From: Thiocystis violascens DSM 198
GTDB lineage: Bacteria > Pseudomonadota > Gammaproteobacteria > Chromatiales > Chromatiaceae
Reading direction: 5' to 3'
NCBI RefSeq assembly: GCF_000227745.2
Contig: NC_018012.1
Span: forward strand, 1,335,478 to 1,399,477
DNA length: 64,000 bases
The notes beneath the pieces are model-generated. The model saw only the letters and a list, made by a program, of their open reading frames with translations, had not been told where the DNA came from and searched no databases. The translations under genes were made by a program, and so were the position numbers. Numbering within the stretch: the first letter of the stretch is position 1; every line of letters begins with the position of its first letter. This document shows, piece by piece, positions 23,875-36,001 of the stretch.

Positions 23875-24561
23875 ATGCTTAAGATCAGCTTCTACGCCAC
23901 CATGGCACTGCTCACCCTGGGTGTCAATTCCGCCCAGGCCGCCCTGATCGACCGTGGCAGCGGTTTGATCTACGACGACGTGCTGAACATCACCTGGCTA
24001 AAGGACGCCAACTTTGCCGTGACCTCAGGCTATGCCGCTACAGCAGTGGACACGATTTCTAGTGACGCCAACGACAACATCTATACTAACGGCAGCATGG
24101 GCTGGGGCGCCGCCATGACCTGGGCCTCGAACCTCGAGTATGGCGGTTTTACCGACTGGCGCCTGCCTTCAGCAGTCGATAAAACAACCGTGACAACCTT
24201 GACCTTCGTGGGATCCATTGACTTTGGGGGATACGGTGACAAAAGAGGCGAATTAGGACACTTGTTTTCGAACCCAGACCTAAGCCTGTTTCTAAACCTG
24301 CCGACGTCCGCAACTTATTGGTATGGCTTAAAAAACCAGGATTACCCGATGTATGCGTGGGCCTTCTATACCGTAGACAAGAATACATATGGAATAACAC
24401 ATTGGAATAATACGGCCCTCGCCTGGGCCGTGCATGACGGTGATATCGGCCTCAACCAGGTACCGATCCCTGCCACCGCCTGGCTCTTTGGCTCCGCTCT
24501 GCTTGGCCTAGTCGGGCTAAACCGACGCAAGAAGCCTATGGCTGTGGCTTCAGCGAAGTAA
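23875..24561 (+). CDS. DUF1566-type protein with PEP-CTERM-like sorting signal
   Basis: 228 residues. Signal peptide (MLKISFYATMALLTLGVNSAQA), then the DUF1566-like body with LIDRGSGLIYDDVLNITWLKDANFA, MTWASNLEYGGFTDWRLPS and YWYGLKNQDYPMYAWAF, a lectin-like fold with conserved Trp residues. The C-terminus VPIPATAWLFGSALLGLVGLNRRKK is a PEP-CTERM-type signal (VPxPA, helix, Arg/Lys cluster), for export and processing by exosortase at the cell surface. Ribosome site AAGGAG. Transcribed away from the LuxR regulator, which could control it. Confidence 0.88.
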   Translation: MLKISFYATMALLTLGVNSAQAALIDRGSGLIYDDVLNITWLKDANFAVTSGYAATAVDTISSDANDNIYTNGSMGWGAAMTWASNLEYGGFTDWRLPSAVDKTTVTTLTFVGSIDFGGYGDKRGELGHLFSNPDLSLFLNLPTSATYWYGLKNQDYPMYAWAFYTVDKNTYGITHWNNTALAWAVHDGDIGLNQVPIPATAWLFGSALLGLVGLNRRKKPMAVASAK

Positions 24562-24643
24562 TCTGGCTAGCGGTCGGTTTCGAGCTTGAAGCGCAGATAC
24601 TTCATTGCCGGATGCTCGCAGACCTCCCGCCAGCCCATCGGCG

Positions 24644-27244
<2,601 letters not shown>

Positions 27245-27284
27245 GGGTGCAACCCTGTCTAAATTTCCGGTTGATTCGCTGTGG

Positions 27285-27314
27285 AAATTGGGGCGTGATG
27301 CCGACCGAATCAAG
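27285..27314 (-). promoter_or_regulatory. Sigma-32 heat-shock promoter of clpB
   Basis: On the minus strand: CTTGATT (27314-27308), 14-base spacer, CCCCAATTT (27293-27285). This is close to the RpoH consensus CTTGAAA-N11-16-CCCCATNT, and the clpB start is 40 bases downstream. Confidence 0.75.
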
Positions 27315-27329
27315 CTGCCGCCGCCCGAA

Positions 27330-27923
27330 TCAAGGATCGGCTGGAGGCAGACGCGCGCTCAGTTCGTCCCAGAGGATGACCACGCCGGGTAGGATGCCGA
27401 CCGGAGTCTCGCCGACCAGTTCGCCGACATCGGGCTTGCCGAACTGACCGTCCGCGAGACGATAGATCGTCAGCATGCGATCGCTGGGATGCACCAGCCA
27501 GTATTCGCGCACCCCCGCGCGTTCGTAGACTTGACGCTTGCGCCAGTGATCATGGCTGGCGGTCCCCGGCGAGAGTACTTCGACCACCAGATCCGGCGCG
27601 CCGCGCACCCCGCGCCGGTCGAGTTTGGCGGGGTCGCAGACCACCAGTACGTCGGGCTGCACCACGGTGTCGATACGTTCGTCCGCCTCGCTGGCCTTGG
27701 GCAGACGCACATCGACCGGGGCGATGAAGGGGCGGCAGGGCTGGTGACGCAAGGCATTGGCGAGCTGACGATAGATCTCGCCCGCCACGTCCTGATGCGC
27801 CAGGGTCGGCGCCGGGGCCATCGCCCAGGCCACGCCGTCGATGAGTTCGTAACGAACCTCGTCGGGCCAGGTCAGATAATCGGCGTAGGTGTGAGAGTCG
27901 GTGTCGCGTTGCGCCAGGGCCAT
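27330..27923 (-). CDS. Uma2-family protein (DUF820)
   Basis: 197 residues from ATG 27923. The Uma2 pattern is present: [32 protein letters not shown], then [53 protein letters not shown]. The D...E-V-L-S-P...K triad belongs to the PD-(D/E)XK superfamily, so it is predicted as a nuclease-like protein of unknown task. These genes are often scattered as singletons. It runs in the same direction as clpB and diverges from oxyR. Confidence 0.88.
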   Translation of the reverse strand: MALAQRDTDSHTYADYLTWPDEVRYELIDGVAWAMAPAPTLAHQDVAGEIYRQLANALRHQPCRPFIAPVDVRLPKASEADERIDTVVQPDVLVVCDPAKLDRRGVRGAPDLVVEVLSPGTASHDHWRKRQVYERAGVREYWLVHPSDRMLTIYRLADGQFGKPDVGELVGETPVGILPGVVILWDELSARLPPADP

Positions 27924-28042
27924 GGTTCGGGTCTCCGGTTGGTTGATGCGCCGATCCACGCAGGCTCGCTTCGACACGATCATAGACGATGCCAGTGCAC
28001 GCCGGTCAGCGCGCCAGGGCCGATTTCCGCTATGATGCGCGG

Positions 28043-28960
28043 ATGAACCTTCGCGATCTCAAATATATCCTCGCCGTCGCCGAAACTCGCCATTTCGGGC
28101 GCGCCGCGGAGCATTGTTTCGTCAGTCAGCCGACGCTCAGCGGTCAGATCAAAAAACTGGAAGACGAACTCGACGTGGTCATCTTCGAGCGCACCAACCG
28201 CTCGGTCGAGGTGACGCCGGTCGGCGAGGCCATCCTGACCCACGCCCGGCTGGCCCTGGAACAGGCGGAAGCGATCGAACAGGTGGCGCGCGCCCATCAG
28301 GATCCACTGGCCGGCCCGCTACGGATCGGCGCTATTCCGACCCTTGCACCCTATCTGATGCCGCTGGTTCTGGTACCCCTGAAACGCACCTATCCGAAAC
28401 TCCGGATGGTGCTGTCCGAGGAGATCACCGACTCGCTGCTGATGCGGCTCGCGCGTCACGAAATCGATGCCGCCCTGCTCGCCACGCCGGTGGACACGAC
28501 CGACTTCGATGCCATGCCCCTGTTCGACGAGCCCTTCTGGCTCGCACACCCGATGCACCATCCGCTCAACCAACGCGACGAGATCAGCGCGGCGGATCTG
28601 GAGGACATCGATCTGCTGCTGTTGGCCGATGGCCACTGTCTCACCCATCAGGTGATGGATGTCTGCCGACTCGCCGAACGCCCGACGCATGGCGAGATGG
28701 CGGATCTGCGGGCTGCAAGCCTGGAGACCCTGTTGCAACTGGTCGGCGCCGGCTTTGGCTGCACCCTGGTTCCGGCGCTCGCGATCCGCGGCGGCTGGAT
28801 GACCGACAGCGGCATCATTGCCCGCCCCCTTGATCTGCCAGATGCCTATCGACGCATCTCGCTGGTCTACCGCCGCAGTTTCCCGCGCCGACTCGCGCTG
28901 GAGGCATTCGCCGGGATCGTGCGCGAACACCTGCCAAACACGGTCAGACGCATCAATTGA
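28043..28960 (+). CDS. oxyR: OxyR hydrogen-peroxide regulator
   Basis: 305-residue LysR-type regulator. N-terminal winged helix (MNLRDLKYILAVAETRHFGRAAEHCFVSQPTLSGQIKKLEDEL). The sensing domain has GHCLTHQVMDVC, in which the two Cys nine residues apart correspond to the OxyR redox pair (Cys199/Cys208 in E. coli). A disulfide between them activates transcription of antioxidant genes. Start ATG 28043 gives the usual length; an in-frame extension upstream is not supported by family alignment. Divergent from the Uma2 gene. Confidence 0.93.
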   Translation: MNLRDLKYILAVAETRHFGRAAEHCFVSQPTLSGQIKKLEDELDVVIFERTNRSVEVTPVGEAILTHARLALEQAEAIEQVARAHQDPLAGPLRIGAIPTLAPYLMPLVLVPLKRTYPKLRMVLSEEITDSLLMRLARHEIDAALLATPVDTTDFDAMPLFDEPFWLAHPMHHPLNQRDEISAADLEDIDLLLLADGHCLTHQVMDVCRLAERPTHGEMADLRAASLETLLQLVGAGFGCTLVPALAIRGGWMTDSGIIARPLDLPDAYRRISLVYRRSFPRRLALEAFAGIVREHLPNTVRRIN

Positions 28961-29317
28961 CGAGCGTCAACGAATCAAAGGTCATTCATTGAGAAAGCGC
29001 AAATTTGTCGGAATTTCGACAAAACCCACCTCCCGCCATCCTTGACTAAGGCCGGCATTATATGCTAGTTGTTGAGTTAGCCACACGTTGCGGAAAGGAG
29101 ATAAAGCGGATCGCGAACCTCGCTGAAATGCCCGATTCGCGCTACCATTACCCCTACTAAACGATGGATTGCGAGCCGCCGTGTTGCTCGCTCGCAACTG
29201 ACTTCGTGGGCCCATGGACGGCGTTATGGCGCGGCACTTGCTTATATTTAATTAGCCAAAAGCTAAATCAGCAATCGTTGTCCCAACTTTTGCATCGTAC
29301 GTCAGGGGATACGCATC
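28961..29317. other. Intergenic region after oxyR
   Basis: 357 bases with no convincing gene. It holds a small inverted repeat overlapping the oxyR stop (TTGACG-AG-CGTCAA) and the dyad listed at 29004-29023. Confidence 0.5.
29004..29023. promoter_or_regulatory. Dyad, possible operator
   Basis: TTTGTCG-N6-CGACAAA is a 7-bp inverted repeat with a six-base centre. It lies about 300 bases upstream of the small gene at 29318. An operator is possible; no regulator is assigned. Confidence 0.3.
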
Positions 29318-29518
29318 ATGAGCACAAAACAATCACTCGCCATCTGGGAACTCTGCCGACAAGGCTTTCCGCTCTCCGCGGACGACGCGGCCAAGTGCTG
29401 GAAAAATGGGCAGCGTTTCGATTTACGTGAAAAATTCACCGTCGAACTCGGTCGATCATTAGAGGATCTGATCGATCAGTGTAATTGGGAAATCGAGAAA
29501 AAAACCGAAACCGCTTGA
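29318..29518 (+). CDS. Small hypothetical protein (66 aa)
   Basis: 66 residues (MSTKQSLAIWELCRQGFPLS, then DDAAKCWKNGQRFDLREKFTVELGRSLEDLIDQCNWEIEKK). Charged and probably helical, with Trp and Cys residues. A G-rich ribosome site (CAGGGGATACGCATC) precedes the ATG. No family recognised. An overlapping frame (29164-29430) has poorer composition and is not preferred. Confidence 0.55.
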   Translation: MSTKQSLAIWELCRQGFPLSADDAAKCWKNGQRFDLREKFTVELGRSLEDLIDQCNWEIEKKTETA

Positions 29519-29802
29519 ATTCCGATCGGCGGTCAATCGCATCCGTCGAACGATAACGAACGGCGTGTCGCCACGCCGCTCGAGTCCACTTTGTTATAGA
29601 CGACGTTTTGCCCCATGCTCGACGGACCGCATCCCGCGTTCCGAAAAACGGGGCGAGGGTCGAATTCCCGCTTTCCTCCCCAACCACCACAATCTCCATC
29701 CATTGCCGGAACACCTGCGGTATGCCGGTTCAGTGTGCCGCCTCGGAAAGCTGTTCTCCATGGATTCAGCCGCTTGCCAACCCTCTCGTCAGGAAGGCCA
29801 AG

Positions 29803-32013
29803 ATGTCAGCCACACTTCTCATCGTCGACGACGTACCGGAAAACCTGGTCATTCTCGGCCAGTTGCTGCGCGCGGCCGGTTACCGCGTCAGGGCGGCCAA
29901 CCGCGGAGCCGTCGCGCTGAAATATGCCAGGTTGGAACCGCCGCCTGACCTGATCCTGCTCGACCTGATGATGCCCGAAATGGACGGGCACGAGGTGCTG
30001 GACCATCTGCGCGCCGACCCGCAAACCCGCGAGATTCCGGTCATCTTCGTCACCGCCATGGACAGCGCCGAGACCGAGACGCTGTGTCTGGAGCAGGGCG
30101 CCGCGGATTTCGTCACCAAGCCCATCGTCGCATCGGTCGTGCTGGCGCGGGTGCGCAACCAACTGGAACTGCGGCGGGCACGCGCCTGGCTGCTCGATCA
30201 GAATGCCTTTCTGGAAACCGAAGTCGCGCGCCGCATCGCCGAAGTCCGGGCCATCCAGGACGAGAGCGAACGCAAAGCGAATTTCGACGACCTGACCGGT
30301 CTGCCCAACCGCAATCTGCTCGACGACCGTCTGGCGCAAGCCATCGAGCGCAGTCGTGCCGACGCCAGCCCGCTGATCGTCCTGATGTTGAGCCTTGACC
30401 GTTTCAAGAGCGTCAATGCGCATCTCGGACGCGGTGCCGGCGACCGCGCGCTACGGTTGGTTTCGGAGCGTCTGGCACGTCTGACAGCGACGACCGACAC
30501 CCTGGCGCGCGTCGAAGGCGACGAATTCATCCTGGTGATGGAGGCCGACGAACGCGAGGCGGTCATCCGTTACGCCCAGCCGATGCTCGATGCCGTGATG
30601 GCGCCGCTACGGATCGACGACCATGAAATCGTGCTCTCCGCCAGCATCGGCATGGCCACGTTTCCCAAGGATGGCGACACGGCCGACCGGCTGTTGCGCC
30701 ATGCCACGGTCGCCCTGTCCAAGATCAAGGTCGCGGGAGGACAGGGGTTCCGCTTTTACGCCCCCGCCATGAACGCGCGCGCCCTGGAACGTCTCGATCT
30801 GGAGCGCGATCTGCGCGAGGCTATCCGGCAGGGTGGGCTGTCGCTCCATTATCAGCCGCAGATCGACCTGCGCAACGGTCAGATCATCGGCGCCGAGGCG
30901 CTGGCACGCTGGCAGCACCCTCGACGCGGCTGGGTTTCGCCGGGCGACTTCATCCCGGTAGCGGAGGAATCCGGCCTGATCGGTCCGTTGGGCAAGTGGG
31001 TTCTCCACGAAGCCTGCCGCCAGAACCAGGCCTGGCAGACGGCCGGACTACCGCCGGTGACGGTCGCGGTCAATCTGTCGGCGCTCCAGTTCGCCGCCTA
31101 CGATGTCGTGGACTTGACCTCCGCCATCCTGCGCGAGACCGGACTCGCCCCCGAATATCTGGAACTCGAACTGACCGAAAGCGCCGCGATGGCCGATACG
31201 CTGGCCTTCATCGAGGCCACGCAGCGCCTGAAGGAACTCTCGATCTCGCTCTCGCTCGACGATTTCGGCACCGGTTTTTCCTCGCTCGGCTATCTGCGCC
31301 AGTTCCGCATCGACCGGCTGAAGATCGACCAAACTTTCGTCAATGACATCGTGCAGGATCCCGGCAGCGCGGCGATCGTCACGGCGATCATCAACCTGGC
31401 GCACAGCCTCAATCTGGCCGCCATCGCCGAGGGGGTGGAAACCGAGGCGCAACTCCAGTTTCTGCGCGCGCACGATTGCGACGAAATGCAGGGCTATTAT
31501 TTCAGCCGACCGCTCCCCGCGTCCGAGTTCGAGGCCCTGCTGCGCTCGGAGCGCCTGCTGGCGTTTCCGGCCGAGACCGTCGCCGCCAGCCGCACCCTGT
31601 TGCTGGTTGACGACGACCCGCAAGTTCGTTTCATGCTCGAACGTCTATTTGCGCACGAGGGCTATCGGGTTCTGAGCGCAGGTGACGGGCTGTCCGCACT
31701 GGAACTGCTTGCCCTAAACGCCGTGGACGTGGTGGTCTCAGACGGCGATATGCCGCTGATGGACGGCGCCGAGTTTCTCGTCCGGGTCAGCGCGATGTAC
31801 CCAGGGACCATGCGGATCCTGCTCTCCGGCACCATCGATCCGAAGCTCATCGCCAAATCCGTCAATCAAGGCGAGATTTTCAAATTCCTGACCAAGCCGT
31901 GGAAAACCGCCGAGCTGCGCGAGGCGGTCCGGGAAGCCTTCCGGATCATCGAGAGTCGCGCCCAGCGGCATCCGCTCGCCCTCGCCGGCGGCCTGGACTC
32001 GAACCCGGCGTAA
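29803..32013 (+). CDS. REC-GGDEF-EAL-REC c-di-GMP phosphodiesterase
   Basis: 736 residues from ATG 29803 with AGGAAGG upstream. Receiver 1 (TLLIVDDVPENLVIL, phospho-Asp in LILLDLMMPEMDG), GGDEF domain with degenerate VEGDEF, EAL domain with all usual motifs (GAEALARW, VNLSALQF, LELELTES, LSLDDFGTGFSSLGYL, LKIDQTF, AEGVETEAQ, QGYYFSRPLP), then a second receiver (TLLLVDDDPQVRFM, VVVSDGDMPLMDG). It should hydrolyse c-di-GMP; the GGDEF part is likely a GTP-sensing or inactive module. Two receivers flanking the output suggest input from two phosphorelays. No histidine kinase lies nearby. Confidence 0.93.
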   Translation: MSATLLIVDDVPENLVILGQLLRAAGYRVRAANRGAVALKYARLEPPPDLILLDLMMPEMDGHEVLDHLRADPQTREIPVIFVTAMDSAETETLCLEQGAADFVTKPIVASVVLARVRNQLELRRARAWLLDQNAFLETEVARRIAEVRAIQDESERKANFDDLTGLPNRNLLDDRLAQAIERSRADASPLIVLMLSLDRFKSVNAHLGRGAGDRALRLVSERLARLTATTDTLARVEGDEFILVMEADEREAVIRYAQPMLDAVMAPLRIDDHEIVLSASIGMATFPKDGDTADRLLRHATVALSKIKVAGGQGFRFYAPAMNARALERLDLERDLREAIRQGGLSLHYQPQIDLRNGQIIGAEALARWQHPRRGWVSPGDFIPVAEESGLIGPLGKWVLHEACRQNQAWQTAGLPPVTVAVNLSALQFAAYDVVDLTSAILRETGLAPEYLELELTESAAMADTLAFIEATQRLKELSISLSLDDFGTGFSSLGYLRQFRIDRLKIDQTFVNDIVQDPGSAAIVTAIINLAHSLNLAAIAEGVETEAQLQFLRAHDCDEMQGYYFSRPLPASEFEALLRSERLLAFPAETVAASRTLLLVDDDPQVRFMLERLFAHEGYRVLSAGDGLSALELLALNAVDVVVSDGDMPLMDGAEFLVRVSAMYPGTMRILLSGTIDPKLIAKSVNQGEIFKFLTKPWKTAELREAVREAFRIIESRAQRHPLALAGGLDSNPA

Positions 32014-32137
32014 CGGACGCCTTTCCGAGCATCGACCATGGTCCCATTATCATCGCACTCGACCGAGGACGCCGCGCGCCAGCAGGACGCCGAGAAGATG
32101 GCGGCGCTGTCAGCCGTTGTCAGACACAGCGACGCCA

Positions 32138-35100
32138 TCAAAGCAGCACCCGCTCGATCCCTCCCGCGCTCGCCTGCTCCAGAAACCGCTCCCGCCAGCC
32201 CGCGCCGAGCATCCGTTCGGCCAGTTCGACGACGATATAATCGGTTTTGAGCCCGGTGTCGTCCTGATACTTGGCCATGCCCTGCTGACAGGCGGGGCAT
32301 GATGTCAACAGTTTGATTTCGCCGTTCGCGACCCGCTCCCGGCCGGTCAGGTCGCGGATGCCCGCCGTCAGTTCTTCCTGCTTGCGAAAACGCACCTGAT
32401 TGGCGATATCCGGGCGTGCCGTGCCCAGGGTGCCGGCCTCGCCGCAACAGCGATCGGACAGCTTGACCGGCTGGCCGATCAGACGGGTCGCGACCTTGAT
32501 GGGCGCGTGGGTCTTCATGGGCGTGTGGCAGGGGTCATGGTAAAGATACTGGACACCCTCGACGCCGTGCAGACTGACGCCCTTTTCCATCAGCCATTCA
32601 TGGATATCCAGCAGTCGGCAGCCTGGGAAGATACGCTCGAACTCGTATTGGAGCAGTTGATCCATGCAGGTTCCGCAGGACACCAGGACCGTTTTGATGT
32701 CGAGATAATTCAGGGTATTGGCGACCCGGTGGAAGAGCACGCGGTTTTCCATCGTGATCCGGCGCCCTTTGTCCTCCAAACCCGAGGCGCGCTGCGGATA
32801 GCCGCAGCAGAGATACCCTGGCGGCAGCACGGTCTGCGCGCCCTGCTCCCAGAGCAGCGCCAGCGTCGCCAGACCGACATCCGAGAACAGGCGCTCCGAG
32901 CCGCAACCCGGAAAATAAAACACGGCGTCAAGTTCCGCTTCATCCTCCGCCACAAGCCTGGGATTGCGCAGAACGGGTACCTGAGTGCGGTCTTCCAATC
33001 CGAGCCGATGACGGAAGGTGCGCTTGGGCAGATCGACCCGAATCGGCCGGCTCACCAGATCCAGCACCTGACCCGGCAGGGTCGGCCGGCCGGTTGTCGC
33101 GCCGGGATGCGCGGTGCGCCGGGCGGTCAGACGCAGCCATTTCGCCACTCCATGCGCCCTGTTCATGGCCGCGAAGCCCCATTCGGCAAGCCCCGTGCGC
33201 AGGAATCGGACCGCCCGCGGATCGGTGACGTTCAGGAATTTCATGGCCGCCCAGGCACCGGGGTTAAACCGCTTGCGACCCCGCTCGACCAGGATGCGGC
33301 GCATCCGCATGGTGACATTGCCGAAATCGATATCGACCGGACAGGGTGTCAGACACTTGTGACAGACGGTGCAATGATCCGCCACGTCGTTCATCTCGGT
33401 GAAATGACGCAGCGACAGACCGCGCCGGGTCTGTTCCTCGTAGAGAAACGCCTCGACGATGAGTCCCGTCCCCAGGATCTTGTTGCGTGGCGAATAGCTC
33501 AGATTGGCGCGCGGGACATGGGTCATGCACTTCGGCTTGCACTTGCCGCAGCGCAGACAGTGCTTCACATCGTCGTTCAGCGCCCCGAGTTCGGTTTCTT
33601 CCAGGATGATGGCCTCTTGCTCGACCAGTCGCAGCGAGGGGGTGTAGGCGTCCTGAAGCCCGGAACCTGGCATCAGTTTGCCGCGATTGAAGCGGGCCTC
33701 GGGATCGACCCGCTGTTTGTAGGCGACGAAGGCATCCAGCTTCTCGCGCTCCAGGAATTGCAGTTTGGTGATCCCGATGCCGTGCTCGCCGGAGATGACG
33801 CCGCCCAGGTCGGTCGCCAGCGCCATGATGCGAACGACGATCCGATCAGCCTCGTGCAGCATGGCGTAGTCCGAGGAATGGACCGGGATATTGGTATGCA
33901 CGTTGCCGTCGCCAGCGTGCATGTGCAGGGCAACGAAGAGTCGCGAGTCGCGCATCCGGCGATGGATCTCGGCCAGATGCTCGCGCACGCGGGCCAGGTC
34001 CTGACCGGCGAAGATCTCGTTCAAGCGTTCCGCGACCTCGCGCCGGTAGGACTGGCGCAGATCGCGGCGCAGCAGCATCGACAGCAGGGTGTCCCGATCG
34101 CGCATCCGGCCCTGTTCGTTCGCGGTCAGCAGATCCAGGTTTTCGGCGGCGGGCTGGTCCAGATGATCCAGAATGGTCCGCCAGCGGGTACGCGCCGTAC
34201 CGACCGCCTCGCGGGCGACCGCGCTCTTGGAGTTGATGATCGCGGTCTCTTCGTCCGAATCCTCGTCGCCGCCGTCCAGGCTCTCCAGATAGTCCAGCAC
34301 GGCCGCCAGGATGGCGTCCTTGTTGCGGATCGACTGCTCGATATTGATCCGCTCGATTCCCCGGCTGTATTCGGCCAGCCGGTCCAGCGGGATGACCACG
34401 TCCTCGTTGACCTTGAAGGCGTTGGTATGCCGCGAGATGGCGGCGGTGCGGGCGCGGTCCAGCCAGAAGCGCTTGCGCGCCTCCGGACTGACGGCGATAA
34501 AACCCTCGCCATCGCGCACCTGGGTCAGTTCCACCACGCGAGCGGCGGCAGCGCTCACCGCCGCTTCGTCATCGCTGACCAGATCGGCGATCAGCACCAT
34601 CTTGGGCAGTTCCCGCCGCGCCGACTTGGTGGCGTAATCCACCGCGCGCACGTAACGCTCGTCCAGATGCTCAAGACCGGCGATCTGGACGCCCGTTCGT
34701 GAGGCGATGTCATCCTTGATCTCGACGATCGCCGGCACGGCCAGCTCCAGATCGGTGCCGAAGAATTCCATACAGACGGTGCGCACATGCTCCGGCATGC
34801 GATGCAGGACAAAGCGCGCCGAGGTGATGAGACCGTCGCAGCCTTCCTTTTGCACGCCCGGCAGACCGGAGAGAAATTTGTCGGTCACGTCCTTGCCCAG
34901 ACCGACCTTGCGGAAGGACGCCCCCGGAATCTCCAGCATCTCGGGCTCGCCTTTGGGCGTGATCCCGTCCGGCAGGAAGCGACTGACGCGAAAACGCGCC
35001 AGCGGTTGATCGTGGATCTTGCCTAGATTGTGATCCAGCCGTTCGACCTCCAGCCAGTCCGCGTCCGGCGTGACCATGCGCCAGGAGGCCAGATTGTCCA

Positions 35101-35986
35101 GCGCCGTGCCCCAGAGCACCGCCTTCTTGCCGCCCGCGTTCATGGCGATATTGCCGCCGATACAGGAAGCATCCTGCGAGGTGGGATCGACCGCGAAGGC
35201 CAGGCCGTGACGGTCGGCCAGATCCGAGACGCGCCGGGTCACCACGCCCGCCCCGCAGCGCACCGTGGGCACCGGTTCAGCCACGCCGGGCAGCGCAATG
35301 CGCTCGACGCCCGAGAGGTCTTCGAGCTTTTCGGTATTGATGACGGCGGTCAGCGGATGCAAGGGCACCGCCGAGCCGGTGTAGCCGGTGCCGCCGCCGC
35401 GCGGGATCAGGGTCAGACCGCAGTCGATGCAGGCGCGCACGATGGCCGCGATCTCGGTCTCGGTGTCTGGCGAGATGACCACGAAGGGCAGTTCGACGCG
35501 CCAGTCGGTCGCGTCGGTGGCATGCGAGACGCGCGCCAGTCCGCCGAAATCCAGATTGTCGCGCCGGGTGACGCCGGCGAGCGCCTTGCGCAGTCGGGTC
35601 CGCTGGCGCTGCTCCGACGCCAACCAGTCGCCGAAGCGATTCACGGCGGCCCTGGCCGCGGCCAGCAGCGCGGCCGCGCCCTGATTCGCGTTCAGCCGCG
35701 CCTCGAACTGGTCGAGCCGATGCGCGAGCGCCTGCAACAGCAAACGCCGACGCTGCGGATTGTCCAGCAGGTCATCCTGAAGATAGGGATTGCGGGTCAC
35801 CACCCACAGATCGCCCAGCACCTCGAACAGCATCCGCGCCGAGCGACCGGTGCGGCGACTGCCGCGCAGTTCCTCGATCAGACGCCACATTGGCTCGCCA
35901 AGAAAGCGGATGACGATCTCGCGATCGGAAAAAGAGGTGTAGTTGTAGGGAATTTCGCGGATGCGGGGCTGGTGATCGGTCATCAT
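32138..35986 (-). CDS. DUF3683 / FAD-linked oxidase / Fe-S / CCG oxidoreductase
   Basis: 1,282 residues. Order: DUF3683 ([21 protein letters not shown]), FAD-binding PCMH domain ([17 protein letters not shown]), FAD-linked oxidase C-terminal domain ([29 protein letters not shown]), two 4Fe-4S sites ([12 protein letters not shown] and [12 protein letters not shown]) and two CCG domains ([12 protein letters not shown] ... [16 protein letters not shown] ... CCGEAGTLG). It looks like a fused GlcD/GlcF-type or D-lactate/D-2-hydroxyglutarate-type dehydrogenase passing electrons to the quinone pool; the substrate cannot be read. Starts 15 bases after the GGDEF-EAL gene, last of a three-gene operon. 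Two adjacent ATG codons make the start ambiguous by one residue. Confidence 0.9.
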   Translation of the reverse strand: MMTDHQPRIREIPYNYTSFSDREIVIRFLGEPMWRLIEELRGSRRTGRSARMLFEVLGDLWVVTRNPYLQDDLLDNPQRRRLLLQALAHRLDQFEARLNANQGAAALLAAARAAVNRFGDWLASEQRQRTRLRKALAGVTRRDNLDFGGLARVSHATDATDWRVELPFVVISPDTETEIAAIVRACIDCGLTLIPRGGGTGYTGSAVPLHPLTAVINTEKLEDLSGVERIALPGVAEPVPTVRCGAGVVTRRVSDLADRHGLAFAVDPTSQDASCIGGNIAMNAGGKKAVLWGTALDNLASWRMVTPDADWLEVERLDHNLGKIHDQPLARFRVSRFLPDGITPKGEPEMLEIPGASFRKVGLGKDVTDKFLSGLPGVQKEGCDGLITSARFVLHRMPEHVRTVCMEFFGTDLELAVPAIVEIKDDIASRTGVQIAGLEHLDERYVRAVDYATKSARRELPKMVLIADLVSDDEAAVSAAAARVVELTQVRDGEGFIAVSPEARKRFWLDRARTAAISRHTNAFKVNEDVVIPLDRLAEYSRGIERINIEQSIRNKDAILAAVLDYLESLDGGDEDSDEETAIINSKSAVAREAVGTARTRWRTILDHLDQPAAENLDLLTANEQGRMRDRDTLLSMLLRRDLRQSYRREVAERLNEIFAGQDLARVREHLAEIHRRMRDSRLFVALHMHAGDGNVHTNIPVHSSDYAMLHEADRIVVRIMALATDLGGVISGEHGIGITKLQFLEREKLDAFVAYKQRVDPEARFNRGKLMPGSGLQDAYTPSLRLVEQEAIILEETELGALNDDVKHCLRCGKCKPKCMTHVPRANLSYSPRNKILGTGLIVEAFLYEEQTRRGLSLRHFTEMNDVADHCTVCHKCLTPCPVDIDFGNVTMRMRRILVERGRKRFNPGAWAAMKFLNVTDPRAVRFLRTGLAEWGFAAMNRAHGVAKWLRLTARRTAHPGATTGRPTLPGQVLDLVSRPIRVDLPKRTFRHRLGLEDRTQVPVLRNPRLVAEDEAELDAVFYFPGCGSERLFSDVGLATLALLWEQGAQTVLPPGYLCCGYPQRASGLEDKGRRITMENRVLFHRVANTLNYLDIKTVLVSCGTCMDQLLQYEFERIFPGCRLLDIHEWLMEKGVSLHGVEGVQYLYHDPCHTPMKTHAPIKVATRLIGQPVKLSDRCCGEAGTLGTARPDIANQVRFRKQEELTAGIRDLTGRERVANGEIKLLTSCPACQQGMAKYQDDTGLKTDYIVVELAERMLGAGWRERFLEQASAGGIERVLL

Positions 35987-36001
35987 GAAAGTCGGGCCGG
36001 T

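Noticed and set aside
29164-29430. 88-residue frame overlapping the small gene at 29318
   Set aside because: Starts with a Cys/Trp/His mix of non-coding character and lacks the ribosome site that the 66-residue gene has.
32507-34702. 731-residue frame opposite the DUF3683 oxidoreductase
   Set aside because: Antisense of a well-defined multi-domain gene; composition is that of shifted GC-rich codons.
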